Source: Mycteria americana (lineage: Eukaryota > Chordata > Aves > Ciconiiformes > Ciconiidae). Taken from it: DNA of 64,000 bases. A model generated the notes under the pieces. The model had not been told where the DNA came from and ran no database searches. It worked only from the letters and a program-made list of their open reading frames with translations. The stretch spans positions 134,071,077 to 134,135,076 of the forward strand of contig NC_134365.1 in assembly GCF_035582795.1 (NCBI RefSeq), in the 5' to 3' direction. Both the position numbers and the translations under genes were made by a program. Positions 1 through 12,705 of this stretch are shown piece after piece. Positions within the stretch are counted from its first letter, which is position 1. Each line of letters opens with the position of its first letter.

Positions 1-1083
1 TTTGTAGCTGCTTCTTTCAGAGGTACGCACATCACACTCTGAACTCCTCACCAACTACAGGGGAACTCAGAAATGCAAGTATCCTCTTGAGTGTGGTTTC
101 TTTAAATTTAGTTTAATCTTTACAGTCTTCATTTCCTATTGTCATCATTGCTGGCTTACAGGGCAATGCAAGAAAAGGGGGACCTTTCTCAATGGCCAGC
201 TATCATGTTTTCTTGTGAAACTTTCGTCCTCTCTGGCTGGCATTGCTGTAGAGAAACATGTGGTACCCCAGGACCTTGTCTGAGAGCTACCGCTGTGTCC
301 CGCTGGCTCTGTCTCTGCAAGGTACCTGTCCTTCTGTGGTGACAGCAGCAGGCACTGGGGCTCTGTATGGCCCCTTCCCTGCTGGATCTGAGGGGCTGAT
401 TCAACATCTGACTCATGATTTCCTTTTATGCTGAGATATACTTTGACTTGCCAGTATAATTTATTGAGAAGGGACAGGTGAGTGTTAGCGGGGACATGTT
501 TTGCTTTAAGTCCATAAACAGCAAGAACAGTTTTGCTATTTAATTCCTCTTCATTAAGATGAACGCACAGGATAGTTTCTGTGTGGCAGTGCCCCGTGTG
601 TCATTCTCTTCTTCCAGAGAACAGCTTGTTTTTGGAAAGACATATCCACAAGGACTTACAAATCAGTCCAAAATGCTGATTAGTTGCAGCACCAGGAGGA
701 TGTCTTGCAGCATCTCCACCCAAAGTGTGCTGCCCAAGGTAGGGAGCTCAACTTATTACCAGCTCCTCCTTCACTTGAAGTTATCAGTCTGACCTTTTTA
801 TCACCTTTACTAGCAGACATTTGGCTGCTGGCTGCTGACTCAGAAGCTGCTCTCTCAGCTGAGAATACCCTGCTTTGTGAGTCATGCACCGTCTCTACAG
901 GCAAACTGCTTAAAGGGCATGGTTGAATGTTGGCTGCTTCTGTGCTCCTTGAGCATCATGCTGCCAAGCGGATTGGAAAGTGTCAGCAAATGTTGCATCG
1001 TATATAATTATTTTCCTGGGTATCCTTCTAAAGCCACTCTAGCTCCATATATCAATTAACATTACTGTGATTCCAATTCATAG
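1..1083. other. Non-coding DNA, no feature seen
   Basis: The open frames here are short, overlap one another on both strands and resemble no family I know. A reasonable GTGAGT donor lies near 479, but I could not pair it with a convincing upstream acceptor and open exon. I see no repeat family or RNA gene in this stretch. Confidence 0.5.
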
Positions 1084-1158
1084 ATGTGGTTGATGAAGAG
1101 GTGGGCAAGTCCTCCTTCCCAGCTGATCTTGCCACAGGTACCACTGATGTGTCAGACA
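1084..1158 (+). other. Exon-like segment (weak candidate cassette exon)
   Basis: A 75-base segment is preceded by an AG in a moderately pyrimidine-rich context (ttccaattcatag) and followed by a GTGAGT donor at 1159. It is open in phase 1 at both ends, so skipping or including it would preserve frame. The reading begins VVDEEVGKSSFPADLATG. An alternative donor (CAG then GTACCA) at 1138 would give a 54-base version that also preserves frame. Phase 1-1 exons are common in modular extracellular proteins. I do not recognise the peptide. Splice-like pairs of this quality occur by chance many times in 64 kb, so this is only a candidate. Confidence 0.15.
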
Positions 1159-3054
1159 GTGAGTCATCAAAAATTTGTTTGATTTTGTTAGGTTAGGCTG
1201 CATTTTTCTAAGCCCTCCAAGTGGCCATAGCTGCTTCCTTGAGCGGCTGACTTCAGAGAAATGTCAAGATCCATAAATAGGCATTACAGATGAGCAGCAC
1301 ATAAGTAATGCCTGCCTATGCTGTCTGTTAACATCTGCTACTCATTAGTAGTCAAAATGTAATAGCATTCAGTAATGGGAAAGGTCACATCTCTGTCAAA
1401 CTGTTAGTGGAAACATTTTTATCTAGAAATATATATCTCTGTATAAAATATGTATGTGTGTATACACACACACACATTTGTATGTGTGTATATATATCTT
1501 TTTTTTTTTTTCTGTTATGATTAACTGATGTCCTGGGTATATCAATCCTAAACATTCACGGCAAGGGTGGATGTTGCAGCTATCAAGGTGAAATCAGAAA
1601 TATTTTTGAAAGTCTGATAAAGCAAACAGCTTATAACCCAGTGATGCAATTTTCCAAAACTTTGTAGAGGAAACAGTGAAGAATCATATCATCAAATGAG
1701 CATGTGTGTTCCTTGGAATTAGCTCCTGTAGAAGAAGGTGCAGTTTTTTCTGTCTTGTAATTGCCAGACACCTAATTTTTCAACACTTCACGTGTAATTA
1801 TAAAAATTAGTCTGCTGTAACCTTTGCGTACAAGCAAGGTGATTAGTCTGATGCCATGGTGGTCTTTGTTGTAGAACTACGCGTGACAGATTTGATACCT
1901 AAAATGTTTTGTGTTTCTGCTAAGAAACATTGGCTCTTATTTCAGGATGTGATTTGCTAAATGAGATTTCACAGAGATCTGGTCGTTAATCTGGCTGTGA
2001 ATTGTTTTCTGGTTTGGTAAAATTTTTAAGTCTGTTGTTTTTTTCTGGAGAGGGATTTATTTTTTGGTTTTGTTTTTTTTTTTGCAAATGTGTCCAAAAT
2101 TATGACAGTTCATTCCTTGCATTTCAAACAGACATTGGCAATACTGTTGGCAACAGCAAGTGTTAACAGCACAGAAAAGGACAAATATTTGTAAAGATGT
2201 ATAAAGAATTACTGTTCTTTAAAAAATGTGAGGATTTGTAGGAAGTCTTGCCTCTGAAGACACGTGAGGCTACTTTCCACAGTGGTACCTGACAGAGGTC
2301 ATCTGTCCCTACTTCTCAGCTTATTTGGGATCTGGTTGGTTCTTGCTATTCCATCAAATATTCCTGGTAAGCTCTGCCTTTATATGAAATAAACTACTCT
2401 TTCCTCCAGCAGAAGCAACGAGAAAGTAGCAACGTCTTGTTTAACTACCTGACCGAGGCCACTAAAACGGATGTGCTTCCCCACCGGTGAGGGGAACCTG
2501 GCCCAAAGCCGGGTGAGGAGCAGAGTGCAGGTTCCATAGGACTTGTCTGGTGACTCTCCGGTGCTACGTGAGTCAGCGTGAGTCTGCAGGGAGAATGGAT
2601 AGAGGGGTGCTGCCGCTGCGCCGGCTCGCTGCCTTCCTCCCACGCCTCTCTGCACCTCCAAGGAGGGAGCGGGGCCGGGATGGGAAGGCTGTGACATACG
2701 GGTGGCTTGCTATTTTTATGATTATGACCTTATCTTCAGTTTGCTGGAGTTTAAACTTGGTTACGAATGACCTTAGCTGTGCAAAGTGGCTGTTCAGAGC
2801 ATGCAAGTTTGGCCCCTGCTGTACGTTACCCTCTGGAGAAGACTCACTGCCTCCTTCGGCTGTAGAGGGAGGCTGGGCATACCTAAGGTTAGACGGTATG
2901 AATATCCTCCAGAGATTTTTAAGCCCGGATAGTGCATTGGGGTTATTAAGCTTGTGTCATGCAGTAGGGGCAGAGCAAAAGGGCTTGGCCAATAATCCTG
3001 CACTGGGCCCCTGACTCTTGTTTGGGACCTGGCATGTCTTCTTTTAAAAAGAAA
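1159..3054. other. Non-coding DNA with microsatellite and a mild GC patch
   Basis: This is A+T-rich intergenic or intronic sequence. It holds the microsatellite listed at 1450 and a poly-T/G run near 2058-2084. A patch at about 2446-2697 is richer in G+C, with roughly fifteen CpG by eye, and contains overlapping open frames on both strands. None of these frames resembles a known protein. Confidence 0.45.
1450..1511. repeat. Compound TG/CA/TA microsatellite with poly-T
   Basis: Alternating TATG, TG, an uninterrupted ACACACACAC stretch, then TG and TA repeats end in a run of 13 T from 1499. The alternation of purine-pyrimidine dinucleotides is directly visible. It is likely length-variable between individuals. 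Confidence 0.9.
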
Positions 3055-3310
3055 TCCAACATCTATTTAAAGACTGCAGGTGATGAAGAATACTCTACAT
3101 CCCTGAGTAAGCTGTTTCAATGATTAATTACCTGCTCTGTTAAAAATTCACTCCTCATTTCTAATCTGAGTCTGTCTAGCTTCGGCTTCCCAGTGTTGGC
3201 TCTTTAATAGCCAGGAGAAAAAAAGACATGAGATCCATCTGTGTCTCGGTGCAGCCCCTTGTAAATTGTGATCAAGCCACCTTTTAACCTTCTCTTAGAT
3301 GAACTACACA
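3055..3310 (-). mobile_element. Ancient CR1 LINE relic, antisense, 3' ORF2 region
   Basis: The plus strand reads as a degraded complement of the CR1 ORF2 C-terminal region. Recognisable blocks are a stretch around 'ttaaagactgcaggtgatg', 'aagctgtttcaatgattaa' followed by 'ttacc', 'tctaatctgagtctgtcta' and 'tgatcaagccaccttttaac'. In this order they match the usual antisense reading of old sauropsid CR1 copies. The relic is heavily mutated with no open frame, so it is a fossil and not active. CR1 elements are non-LTR retrotransposons that copy themselves through an endonuclease and reverse transcriptase. Boundaries are approximate, and degraded similarity may continue to about 3480. Confidence 0.7.
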
Positions 3311-6300
3311 TATAAAGATGCCTTTCACTCACTGCAAGGAAAGCTTTTAATTTTTTTTTTTCATAGTTCCAGTCATTTTTTAGGTTCTTTTCTGGGTTAT
3401 TATCTCCAGCAAGGTGACTCGGATGTATGCAGTAGCTCTGCACACTATTCCTGGATCCTTGGTGTTTCCAGAATGCCTCCCTGAGGGGGTGGAAGCCAGG
3501 TGCCTGCAGGATCCCATGGGGATCGAGAAGCCCAGCTCCAGACCACGGGGCCTGGGACTCCTCAGAAGAATGGCTTAGACCTGGGCAATCCCATGGAGAT
3601 GGTGACAAACAGTTTTTCCCTTTGCCACGTGGGTATGAAGAATGTTTCCCTTTTTTCCCCCAGAACAGCTTTTCATGGAGAGTTTATAAAATAATTTTGT
3701 TCCATTTCAGAACAGAAAACATTTGCCACAGAACTGGCTTTGATGGATTCATGCAGACATTTTCTCCACTGTGTTCTTTGCTTACGGATGGGAGAAACCT
3801 TCTCAAAGGTTTTCTGGACAGTGGAAAAATATTGATAAGGTCCTTAATGTGCTCTTCAAAAATGTGTATGATGTGGTCAGGCAGGTAGATTTATGAGTAG
3901 CTGGGGAAAATGGGAACATCAATCCTTTTCACACTCAGGCTTATCAAGTAATTGAATGTCCTCAAGCAGACACCATCAACGTAAAGATGCAAATTACCTT
4001 TGTTTTGGTCTGACAGACATTCAGGTGGGGTGATAGCCTCCCCCTGGGTTTGGTGACTGTGGCTTTAGTTGAAAAGAGCCAGATGATCACTTTATATAAT
4101 ACATTTTGACTAAAGCACGCAGGCAGTTGTGGGGGTTGCCCCATGTCGTAGGGCCATGTAGGTCTGTGCACTGTGCATGGGTTTGCACTGTTCTTCACTT
4201 GGTCTTTCCCAGCAATGGCCTGGAAGAAGGAAGATGCTATGCAGGCTTCAGCCATCGCATGCTTATCCTGGACTGTGCATGGCCATGTCAGGCTGCATTT
4301 TTAATGCTGTTTTGATCTGAGCTCAGTAGTTTCAAGGCAGGGGGGCATGGCTGCAGGCTCCTTACGGGTCTGCAGTGAGCACACACACGTCTCCTGCAGA
4401 AAATGCACTCTGCTGAGTGGCAATGCTGTCCAATTTTGGAGCCGTCTCCTGGGTGAGATACATATAGTGGACAGGGTATGCACTGATATTAGCACTTCTT
4501 CGACTCCTGGGAGTAGTAGTTACGTAGCTGCTATGCTACCCTCAGCTTCATGTCACTGATTATGCAAATTCTGCCTGAGTTAGCTCACATTTGGCAAGTA
4601 ATTTGCACAGATCGATGAACTTCATGTGAGAAACCCGTGTTCTTCAGTGCAGGTAGAATGCTGTCAGCGTCACCGAATGTCTTTATACAGCTGAGTTGCT
4701 CCCAGGTTCTGCTGCTTGGCGTGCCCCGATCTCAATGGCTGCTGTGCTTTGAGTAAACCAGGTAATGCTTTATCCATCCTTTCCCCCCTCGCATCTTGGC
4801 CCTTCTAGTCTATTGGTCAGTGCCAAGTGTCTTGATGGAAATAGGAAAGAGATGCACGGACTTAGGCTGATAAAACTAATTTCATGTTAGGGCTCTAAAC
4901 ATACACTATTTGGAAAGCAGTGGATTTAAATCAGTGATTTGTAATTGTTAAGCTGGTTGACTTACTGGCAGTGTTCTGACGTAAGAGGTGCTTAGCTCTG
5001 CTTGTAAATACTCGGTCTTGAGTTATGGTTTTTTTTTTTTTAAAGCTGAGGTATCCAGCCTTTCAGTAAGTGCTACTTAAAAGTGGATCATTAACAGAGC
5101 TCTATTTTGCAGTCCAAGAATAAGTAACCTGTAGGCAGAAGCAGCTGCTACCGATTGACCTATTACTTGCTGTACCAGTGAGTTCTAGAGGACTTTTAAA
5201 ACAGCATTAGGTATTGGCCCGATTTCTCTTGATTTGTCAAGTAGGCTGTGGGTGAAGCATTGATTTTATATAGCAGAGCCAACCACAGACTGGATACTTT
5301 TGCTCTGAAAGTCATTGTGACAGAGGGCATTAAATTCGACCTGCCATGATGAAGCCCTGACTTCTGTTCCCAGGCAGGTGTGAAAAGCCCTCTGGTAACG
5401 CTTGCAAATTGCAAAATATCAAGAGCAGCCTGGGGAAGAGGCGAATACTAGAGTCGTGTTCTCCTGACTGGCAATTTGGTACCTAAGCCAAATGGTTTTC
5501 ATTCCCTTGTCAGTGCCTGAGATTGTATCTGAGCCTTGCAGAGAGGTGACGTGGCTGTCAAATGCACAAATCATGAAAGGTATGTGAAGTCTGACAGCCC
5601 TGCAAGGCCTCTGCTGTTAGAGGACCTGGAGCTGATCGTGTCATTGCCAAGTTCACCCCGGGGTGAGGGAGGAGGGACCCCGAGGGACTTTTGGCCAGAG
5701 CCCTTCTGTAGTTTGTTAACACTGTGTCTTAGTGTCAGCGCACTGCACGTGGCTGTTTTCTACAAATCCCCTTGGATTTCCTTTACATGTGGTAAGTGGG
5801 AACCAAATGAACAGGCTGGTCTTTTTGTCAGAGTTTGGCTGAATTGGTTTTTGTGTCGACTGCAAACTGGGCCATGCAAACACAGCACATTTTGTGCGCT
5901 GTGATGAAATGGCTTTATCTATACATGTTCAGATGCATGTAGAGAGATGATAAACTTAGTTTTGGATTACTTATTTAGAAAATGGTGTTTCTGCCTGGAG
6001 AAACAGCTTCCTAAATGGCACTGGGAAGTTCATGATGAACAAAGATCAAGGATTTAGGATATCCCTTCTTACGGATATTTCCACAGCTTGCCTCTTCACC
6101 CCTGCTCTCTACGGCATGTCAACTTTCCGTTGTTGCTCAGATCCACCAGTGCACAGCACAGGGTCAGACACTTCAAAGATCAGAGGTCTGAGTATGTGGT
6201 AGAGGAGTTTTATGGGGTTGAGACCCAACTGCAGAGTATAGGTACTCGGGCTGCTTAAGTTTGCTGCTGGACACTTCAGAGCTGGATGAAGGCACCGCAG

Positions 6301-8306
6301 AGTCATCTCAAGGGGAGATGTGTTTACACTGAAAAGGCTGACTGTGCAAGTAGTGGTGTTATGGGGATCAGGCATGGCTTGAGTCCTTCAAAGCACTTCC
6401 CCTGCCTTGCTCTGCAGCACGCAGTGGGCCACTGCTCTCAGCTCAGGTGAGGCACCTCACTGCTGTCACAGGCAGCTTTCTGCTCGCCTAATGCACCCTC
6501 TTGCTAGCTCACACAGTGGGTAAATCCCCGCTGCAGGTCTTTGGCTTTGAGCTTGCCATTCTGCTTTATGTATTCCTATCAGTGTGTCTCCAGTGTCTCC
6601 TCTTGGCTCAATGAGGTGTCTGCCGTGACGTATGGTGGTGTCTCAGTTTTGAGACGATATTATTGCCACAGTCCCTCTGGCCTGAATGCCAGCAGGGTGT
6701 CTTGTTTAATGGAGCCCAAATGCTGAGTGGTTGAAGGAGCTGTTCTTGTATGCATCTTTGCTCTCTGCTGCCCATTATGGTTGGGCATCTTTTTCTTTTT
6801 TTGTTTTGGAGCTGAGCCTCATGGATGGCTCTAGAAGTAAGTGGCAGGAAAGAAAAACAGACACATCCTTTTTTAATCTTTTCCGGTAATCATGTAAAAG
6901 AAGGGAGGTGGTATTGACTACAACTAGTAAGTTGTTGACTTGATAAGAGTGAAGAGACAGCCAGTGATTGAGGAGGAAATGTTAGCCATCCCCATTTCAA
7001 ACTCTCCATTCATTTCACACCCGTTTCATCCTGGTGACCAATGTCTGCTGCCAACAGAGGACAAATCCATTAAAGGCTCAGTGCTGCCACCTCTTCCCTT
7101 CTGGTGTGATCTATGTGCAAGAGTTCTCATCCTGAACTGCTCTGGCAGAACTAGGACTAAACTTATTCCTCATCCCCTCTTCTTACCCTATTGCTCCTAA
7201 AATGCTTTCAGGCCTTCATCAGTCTTCATGAGGAAGGGCACACACTGATGCAGTTGTGAGGTGAGAGGAGAAAAGAAAGGAAGGAAATACCTTTCCAAGC
7301 TGTCTGTAGTGGGAGCTGACAGTGGCAGCCAGCAACATAGAGCAGAGGAGGTGTATTTTGGTCAACTAAGCCCATTTTTCTGTGAATCACCTTCCCTTTT
7401 TCATTCAATCCCATTCTGCTCCAAGAAGCCATCAACAAACTCAATAACTCAACAAAAACAAACCATATATCTGCTTGAGAACAGACCATTAAGTCTGTAG
7501 CATCCCGCTTGTGAGCTGTATAGCTATGGATTGGTTCCATATAGTTAGGGATCCTGCCAAAGACTTTTCAGAAGTGACTGATGATTCTGTGTGCATCAGT
7601 TTTTGGCACCTGAACACCCACCCCCTGAAAGTCTCATCCATTATACATACTGTTACAGAACAGGCAGCCTAGTCCTGCCTCATCAGGGCAGCGCTCTGGT
7701 TTCCAGGGGGAACAGATTAAGGTTTCTCCCTCCTTGTGTTCGCTGAGAGTGTTCCATAAATAGCGTTGCCCTGACATACAAACCCTCAAAATTCATCTGG
7801 ATATCTGTATAGCCCTTATGGTAAATTCGGTGTTAGGATCGTGCAGAATTAGAACAGACTTTTTTTTTTTTTCCAGCAGAACTGGCAAAATTTTATCTAA
7901 ATGCCATTTCATTTTAAAAATATCGCTTCATCTGAGTTGTTTGATACATATTTCTCTGGGTTGTTTGCATAAATTTAGCTATTAAGAATAAAGCAGAGTG
8001 GGTTGGAGAAAACCAAAACAATCTTCCTGGCTCATCCCTCTTTCACCAGCAAGCCAGTGTTGTTTTGTACAGCCCTTTGCCGCATGTTTTTCTAAATACC
8101 AGCACTGCTGGAATGATTGGGAAATCCACCACTGTATTCAGCAGAGCCAGGAACATACCTCAGGTGCTTTAAATCCACTTCTGCAGATGCAGATATTCTG
8201 GCATGACAGAAACGAAGAAGAGTCTGTCCATCTTCCTCTGTTCCAGCTTTACTACCAAACCCAGATGTAGGTCTAGAAAGTTGATGACTTCAGTAGACCG
8301 CTCTGC
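3311..8306. other. Non-coding DNA, no gene seen
   Basis: Short overlapping frames on both strands, none with recognisable domains. Landmarks are T runs near 3349-3361, 5029-5041 and 7860-7872 and a purine-rich stretch at about 7258-7290. At 6418-6446 there is a 29-base segment between a strong pyrimidine-tract acceptor and a GTGAGG donor, discussed under findings. The 122-codon frame at 5536-5904 has no family resemblance and is treated as chance. Confidence 0.5.
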
Positions 8307-8384
8307 ATGCCAGGAGGCCCATGGCTTTGGGTTGCCTGCCGGCCATCCTGGCTGCTGTTGCTGCTGCTGCTGTGGACAGGGCCC
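8307..8384 (+). other. Signal-peptide-like frames over a CTG repeat, with a donor site
   Basis: A CTG/GCT trinucleotide tract (about 8349-8373) is read as leucines from the ATG at 8307 and as alanines from the ATG at 8321. Either reading resembles a secretory signal: a short start, a hydrophobic core, then polar residues. A GTGAGT donor follows at 8385. The hydrophobic core is a direct product of the repeat, so the resemblance may be accidental. There is no CpG island or obvious promoter. I cannot name a gene, and no matching second exon was found. Confidence 0.12.
8349..8373 (+). repeat. Short imperfect CTG trinucleotide repeat
   Basis: About eight CTG-type units, interrupted by one GTTG, lie in a locally GC-rich context. 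They explain the leucine-rich and alanine-rich frames on the plus strand and the glutamine-rich frame on the minus strand. Confidence 0.85.
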
Positions 8385-11300
8385 GTGAGTGAGCAAGGGA
8401 AGCCGTTACCTCCCAGAAGCATCTGTATTGACACCGAACAACGTTGCTCCTCCATGATCCACAAGCCCCAGCTCTCAGGACTCTCTGCCTGGCTTACAGC
8501 CACTTCTTACCTCCTAGACTTTCCATGGTAGGAGTAAACTCGTGGTGTGTTCTTCCCTGGCGTGGTTTAATGTAGTTTTGCCCATACTGATGAGATCCCC
8601 GAGCCTGGTCTGCCTGGTGTGAAACTGTGGAGCCTGGAAGTCATGGTCCATTTTGCAGGAAAGTCAGTCCTGTGCTGGAAGAACATTGTTACCTTAAGTG
8701 AAAGATCATCAGACATCTCAGAATGGACTTCGTTGGTTAGATGTCTTACATAAATTTAATGAGAAATGGCCAGTGTTTTTGCAAAGCCAGTTGATAATTA
8801 TCAGCTGAACTTGACATTTCTGCTAATGGATTAATACCATTTATTTTACTGTGGAGGGGACCTTCTGTGTAGAGAAGCCAATTTCACTTTCAGTTCCAGG
8901 TGGAAGATAATACCCAGCATTATTTCTAGAGACATCTTCATTTAAAGTCAAAGATAATTTCAAATATAATTCAAATTATTGCAAATCTTTGGTATTCTGC
9001 CTGGCCAAAAATATAGTTATTTACTTAACTCTGTGATTAAGATGAATGCATCTCTTCTCTGTAGAAGAGTTGTTGCTCTTTGGGGAGATAAGGTTTGAGT
9101 TCTGTCTATCATTCATTCTTTTTATAAACTGCCTCCAATGAAATACATATGAAAACCACACATATTGCATTTCTTTTTCCTAGCCACAAATCCTGCATGC
9201 TCTGGTCTGCAGATCATGTTTGGTCTCTCATTTCCCATATGGAATTGTGGTGTTTGGCTGATGGCTTAATTTTGATCCTCCCTCCAGTAGTGGGAACAGA
9301 AGGAAACTCTTCTAAAAGGTTAGATTATTGCCACAGAACGATTTTTTTTTTTGCTGCTGTTAATGATATTCAGAAAGACCCCAAGCCTGATGGCTACAAG
9401 GGAATTTTAAAGTTCAACTTAAGCAAAATAAATGTTTCAATGGGAGGAATGTTTTGATTGGAAGTGGATTGAAAACCTATCAGATAATTATGGAAAAAAT
9501 GGCTGTCCTATGCTCTTGCCAAGCTACTATTTATTTATACCAACTTGTGAACTGCCTTTGGTGGGATCTCAAGGCTACTGAAAAGCAAAGACCAAGGAGT
9601 CTTAGAAAAGCATTAGGTATATGGTTATTCTTATAATACTTGAAATGAAAGTATTAATGTTTTTAAAAACTCCATTGACTTTTGATACTCCAAGATATCT
9701 TTACTAGACAGTTAACAATAAAACATTTTTCTGTGTTTGGGTAGTTATTTTTGCATGAGTTTTCATTGCTGCCATGTTCAAGCACCATGATTGACTTTTA
9801 AAAATACAATTATTTCCTTGAAATTCCTGCTGGCCCAAACTCTTATAAGCTTTGTTGCACAACCTTTATGTGTAAGGACAAATTTGATTTATGATTCTTT
9901 AAAGCAAAATAAGGAGTCCTTTTCTGTTCACATACTGGTTGTTATTGCCTGAGTATGTCTACTAAATGGGCAGATTTACTTGACGTTCCATGAAACAAGG
10001 TAGCTGGGCAGAAAATGGCATTCTTGGCTCTACATGGAAAAAACCCTTTCTTTTTCTCTTGAAATTCCTACAAAGCAAAGACTCGAATCAAACCTTTTGC
10101 CTTTTTGTGTGTGAGGACACATCTTTGACTCTGGCTGGGCAGTCCTGGCTCCCCCTGCAAAGTTCTGTGACGAAGCAGCACTGTCTCTTTTTGAACGTGA
10201 GGTACATAATACGGTTGCACAATGTTGGCAGAACTTTTGGCCCAAAAGAATATGCCCATATCATTCAAATTAATGTTCTCATCCAGACGTGGCTAGTTGG
10301 TCAGGTCTCAAAACACTTGCTGGTTATCCAAGAGAATGTATCTTTTTTGCAAGACTTTTTGTCACAGAACCATCCTGAAAGTCTAGCTTCCAGGAGTGCA
10401 ATTTGATATTTCTGAGGGTGACAGATTATAAGGAACTCGGCTGTGAAGCCCAATTTTTTTTTTTTTTCCAGTAAAGAGGATTAGCTAGAGGAATCAATGA
10501 CCAAAGGGAACGATAGATTCACCATCCCTTGATATCTTCATAGCCAGCCCGAGTGCCGTTCTGAATGGTAATCAAAGATGGGTTGATTGGCTCTGTGCAG
10601 GGGTAACTGGGTGGCCCTCTGTGGCTTGTGTTGTGAACGGGCTGAGTGCGGCTGCTCCGATGGCGGCTTCTGGCCCTGAGATTCAGGAGCTAAAGGGCAA
10701 GCTCCCCAGGGAGGTATATCTGGTCCCGTGTCTGGAGTGTCGCTTTGCTGGCGTAGTGCCACCAATGCCTGGCACTGCACTGAAGGAGCAGTGCCACCGA
10801 AGGCTCTTGGTGCATAGGGGGACAGTGCCCAGCTGTTGGGGACAGCACTGGAGGCTCTTGGGCCAGGGAGCTGAGATGAGCCAAAGGACTTTGTGCAGCT
10901 GTGACTGGGCTGCTTCTGCCCTGTGCGGATGTGCTGGCTCCCTCTTTATCTGAGAAGTTGCGTGACCTTACCTTCATTCTCCGCCTGCCCTTCTTACTGC
11001 TGCTGCTTCGTGCTGTCTCTGTCAGCGCTTTTTGCCTTCTCTCTCTCTAGTGTTTTCCAGTTCTCTCCGAAATCATCCCACTGTCCCAACTGATATGCCT
11101 TTCCCTTCCTCCACGTATCACGCTCCGCTCGTCTGCCCCACCACTTCCCCTCTCCCCTCTCCCGTTTCTGTTGTGCCTACCTAGACCGTGAACTCCCTGG
11201 GGTCCTGCTACTCTGTGGGTATTCCGTAGGGTTGGCTTTTAGGTTAGTGCCATAGGGATGCACAGAAATATGCATTGTCTGACCTGTTTGTTCCAGCATG

Positions 11301-12654
11301 GACCACGAGGAGGTAAGTGCTTGAAGTAGAGGAAGGTAGATCCCATTTATCTACATTAACGCTTGGCTACATGCTCATTAATCCTGGGTGCTGTAGGTCC
11401 CACTGTAGAAAGTGTGATTAATAACAACAACAATAATAATTTACAAAGATTTTTATTTTAAGGGGAAAAAGCAGAGGGAATGTAAAACTGATAAAAGTTA
11501 TTGTTCAGGTCATAAGGCTGAAAGTTACACTGAAATTAAAGTTGTGATGAAAAGTTTTTAATTCTGTACTGTTCTGTCTTTGCCTTTGAACAAAGATTTG
11601 TTTCTGAGGTCATGGTTTACACCTGAAGCCACCACCAACAGAGGACTGTTCTTCTCACGGCCATCGCTGGCCTATTCATCTGGCAATGGGGAAGGGAACA
11701 ATTTTTAATATGACTTTGCATCCTGCAGAATTTCCTTGCTGGAGCAGCAGGAAAGACCAAGTACTACAGCACTGCAAGCTGGGGTCCAGCACTCCTTTTC
11801 TCTGTAGTAGCCTGACCATGCTTTCTCCATCCAGTGGAGAGAGAAAGCAGAACAGTGTCACCCCTGCCAGTCCTGGGCTGAGAGACCCTGAAATGTTTTC
11901 TGAAGTACATTGGTGTTTCCCTACTGCAGACTTCAGCAAGAGAAGCAGCAAGGGTCACTCTGGTGTGCAGGACTTCTGAGTACGTGTGTGAACCCTTGCT
12001 AAAAGGGAGGAGAGCAACAAAATCGGACGTGCCAGCAACAGTGGCTACATTTCCTTTTCCTGCTGATGTCCCTGAACAATTGCAATATTTAAATGTTAGC
12101 TGCTTCTTCAGGGTTTTGTTTTGACCTTAATATTTTTCAAGCTGAGGATTAGAGCCAGAAGATTTCTGTTGTTTCTGAGCTGTGCCTCTCTAAAGCAAAT
12201 AGTCAGGGCGTGCACCTCCGCTGCACCGGCCCCTTCCCACCCACCTCCCTTTGGTGCGTCCGGGCTGTCAGGCTGTGTGTTATCTCCCACTGGGGGGACG
12301 AGGGACCTGCTCCAGTCAGTTTGGAAAAATAAGCGACTTTGGGCTGATGATTTGCACTGTGACGATCATCTTTGCTGATCGAAACATTGACTTTCCCTGG
12401 CAGGAAATGAACATTGGAGAAATGATGTGGAAGTGTTATTTTTTTAAGCATTTCGAAATGTGGGCTAGAGAGAGAAAGAAAAGGGTTTGCAAGAGGGGGA
12501 AAAAAAAGAAAGAAAATGACTACCCTCAAAATATATCTATTTTCTCTTGTAATGTTTGCGATGTGCTTTGGAAGCTGGGAAGATTAATTTTCTTTTTCTA
12601 ATGCTGTTTGCCAGAGTGACACAAATTCTGCCTGTCTTCTCTCCTGTGTTTCAG
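8385..12654. other. Non-coding DNA, no gene seen
   Basis: A+T-rich sequence with T runs at about 9342-9351 and 10446-10458. A C+T-rich stretch at about 10980-11180 has frequent TCTC and CCCT. A mixed AAC/AAT microsatellite lies at 11417-11437. A minimal acceptor-donor pair brackets 16 bases at 11297-11312 (ATGGACCACGAGGAG then GTAAGT), too short to support as an exon. I recognise no repeat family. Confidence 0.45.
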
Positions 12655-12705
12655 TGGCAATGTGTGTGATGTGCGCGACTCTGGAATACTATTTAACTGC
12701 GGCAG
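12655..12705 (+). other. Exon-like 51-base segment (weak candidate)
   Basis: A strong acceptor (cttctctcctgtgtttcag) is followed by 51 bases and a CAG/GTAGGAG donor at 12706. The length is a multiple of three. Phase 1 is fully open and reads GNVCDVRDSGILFNCG, with two cysteines; phase 2 is also open. Among the exon-like segments I found, this one has one of the best acceptor-donor combinations. I do not recognise the peptide, and short decoy exons are common, so confidence stays low. Confidence 0.2.

Noticed and set aside
11297..11312. 16-base micro-exon with ATGGACCACGAGGAG before GTAAGT
   Set aside because: Too short to distinguish from chance; no partner exon or promoter.
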